Assembly: GCA_009842375.1 (NCBI GenBank)
Contig: VYFM01000287.1
Span: 1 to 7,100, forward strand
Length of the DNA: 7,100 nt
DNA from: Candidatus Poribacteria bacterium
Lineage (GTDB): Bacteria > Poribacteria > WGA-4E > WGA-3G
Reading direction: 5' to 3'
Shown: positions 6,361 through 7,100 of the stretch, piece by piece
How positions within the stretch are numbered: the first letter of the stretch is position 1
Layout: every line of letters starts with the position of its first letter
Made by a program: the position numbers and the translations under genes
The notes under the pieces: model-generated
The model's input: only the letters and a program-made list of their open reading frames with translations
What the model was told of the DNA's origin: nothing
Database searches by the model: none

Positions 6361-7100
6361 ATGAAAAATAAGACACAATTTCTACAAACTGGTACAGGTT
6401 ATATACAGATTCTTATCCTTCTGATTTTTATAGTTGGATTTGTTTTTAATGGGTGTGCAGCATTACAAGAAGCACAGAAACAGAGACAGAAACGGCTTGA
6501 TGAAAGACGAAAAGTTGATCAACTATTGTTAACAGCGTCAGATGCAAATATTGTTGTTACTCCGACTCCTGTTGATGACAAACCTCATGGTGAAAGCGAC
6601 CACTATACATTGACTTTCGCAGACGATTTGCTTGATAAGGCTGAATTTGATGAAGAAGCAGAACGAGAGTTGTTTGCACAAAGTGCTCTCAGTTATATGG
6701 AAAGTCTTTACGAAGCACTGCACTCCATTTTCGGATTTAAACCCAAACACAAAATACATGTGAAATTATATGACCTATATCAAGGTACAGACAGAATAGC
6801 CACAACTGTTACTCAGTATGGCTTCAGGAACAATGGAAGATTTGTCGCTGGTATTGAGATGAATTTTCCTATGAATATGTATGAAAGGCATGAAGTACGG
6901 GTGCATGAGTTAACACATGCCTTTACTAATATATATTACTTACCTACATGGTTTTCGGAAGGAATTGCTGTGTTGATGCAGACTGAGTACGCAAAAGGTG
7001 GTGGTTCCCCTAAATATGACAGTCTAAAAAAAAGTATGAAACTTGATACGAATAGCATAAACGAATTAGAAAATTGGGGTGGTCATATAGAATCCACAGC
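6361..7100 (+). CDS. HExxH metallopeptidase-like lipoprotein, 3' end outside window
   Basis: The first 246 codons of an open frame are visible and continue past the window edge. A hydrophobic stretch at about residues 15-31 ends in F-N-G-C32, a plausible though non-consensus lipobox, so the protein is probably exported and lipidated at Cys32. Residues 34-53 are rich in Gln, Lys, Arg and Glu and may form a short coiled coil. H182-E-L-T-H186 is a zinc-binding motif, and E200 in W-F-S-E-G-I-A, 13 residues later, is the likely third ligand. This pattern is typical of the peptidase MA-like (gluzincin) group with a W-x-x-E-G motif. ATG 6361 has AAGGA (6351-6355) 5 nt upstream and lies 14 bp after the sulfatase stop, so the two are probably co-transcribed. 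The likely role is an envelope-anchored protease, with unknown substrate. Confidence 0.78.
   Translation, partial: MKNKTQFLQTGTGYIQILILLIFIVGFVFNGCAALQEAQKQRQKRLDERRKVDQLLLTASDANIVVTPTPVDDKPHGESDHYTLTFADDLLDKAEFDEEAERELFAQSALSYMESLYEALHSIFGFKPKHKIHVKLYDLYQGTDRIATTVTQYGFRNNGRFVAGIEMNFPMNMYERHEVRVHELTHAFTNIYYLPTWFSEGIAVLMQTEYAKGGGSPKYDSLKKSMKLDTNSINELENWGGHIEST

Overview
The window is bacterial, moderately AT-rich DNA with ordinary protein genes separated by two repeat-filled intergenic regions. The gene content and the style of the intergenic repeats resemble uncultured, sponge-associated lineages such as Candidatus Poribacteria. The gene content here is a GT-C membrane protein, a von Willebrand A (VWA) protein, a one-domain 'DTLRA' sulfatase-fold enzyme and an HExxH lipoprotein. 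The repeats are GGGCGRGG palindromes, GTCGG...CCGAC units and ATACC-ended palindromes. The taxonomic guess rests on remembered sequence style, not on a search, and is only moderately secure.

Layout. (1) Positions 48-2702, minus strand: a two-gene unit. A protein with a TonB-like membrane anchor, a proline-rich linker and a VWA domain (2702 to 1650) is followed after 9 bp by a multi-span GT-C-type membrane protein (1640 to 48). (2) Positions 2703-3412: a gene-free divergent region. It holds a 159-bp inverted-repeat element pressed against the VWA start, further palindromic repeats, and a good sigma70-type promoter facing right. (3) Positions 3413-4558, plus strand: a fold-type I PLP-dependent aminotransferase. 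(4) Positions 4559-4969: a second repeat region. It has a GC-rich palindrome, a 149-bp MITE-like element with perfect 18-bp terminal inverted repeats and a near-perfect 9-bp flanking duplication, and a 52-bp palindrome. (5) Positions 4970-7100, plus strand: a sulfatase/alkaline-phosphatase-superfamily enzyme with Thr in place of the formylglycine Cys, then after 14 bp the start of an HExxH metallopeptidase-like lipoprotein that runs off the window.

How the genes work together. The two minus-strand genes look co-transcribed and both act at the cell envelope, but no shared pathway can be read from the sequence. The sulfatase-like and peptidase-like genes also look like an operon. The aminotransferase has its own promoter and appears to be a single-gene unit. 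I see no defence system, CRISPR array, RNA gene or complete transposase gene. The most interesting features are the TonB-anchor/VWA architecture, the Thr-type sulfatase paired with a metallopeptidase lipoprotein, and the nested small mobile-element-like repeats.
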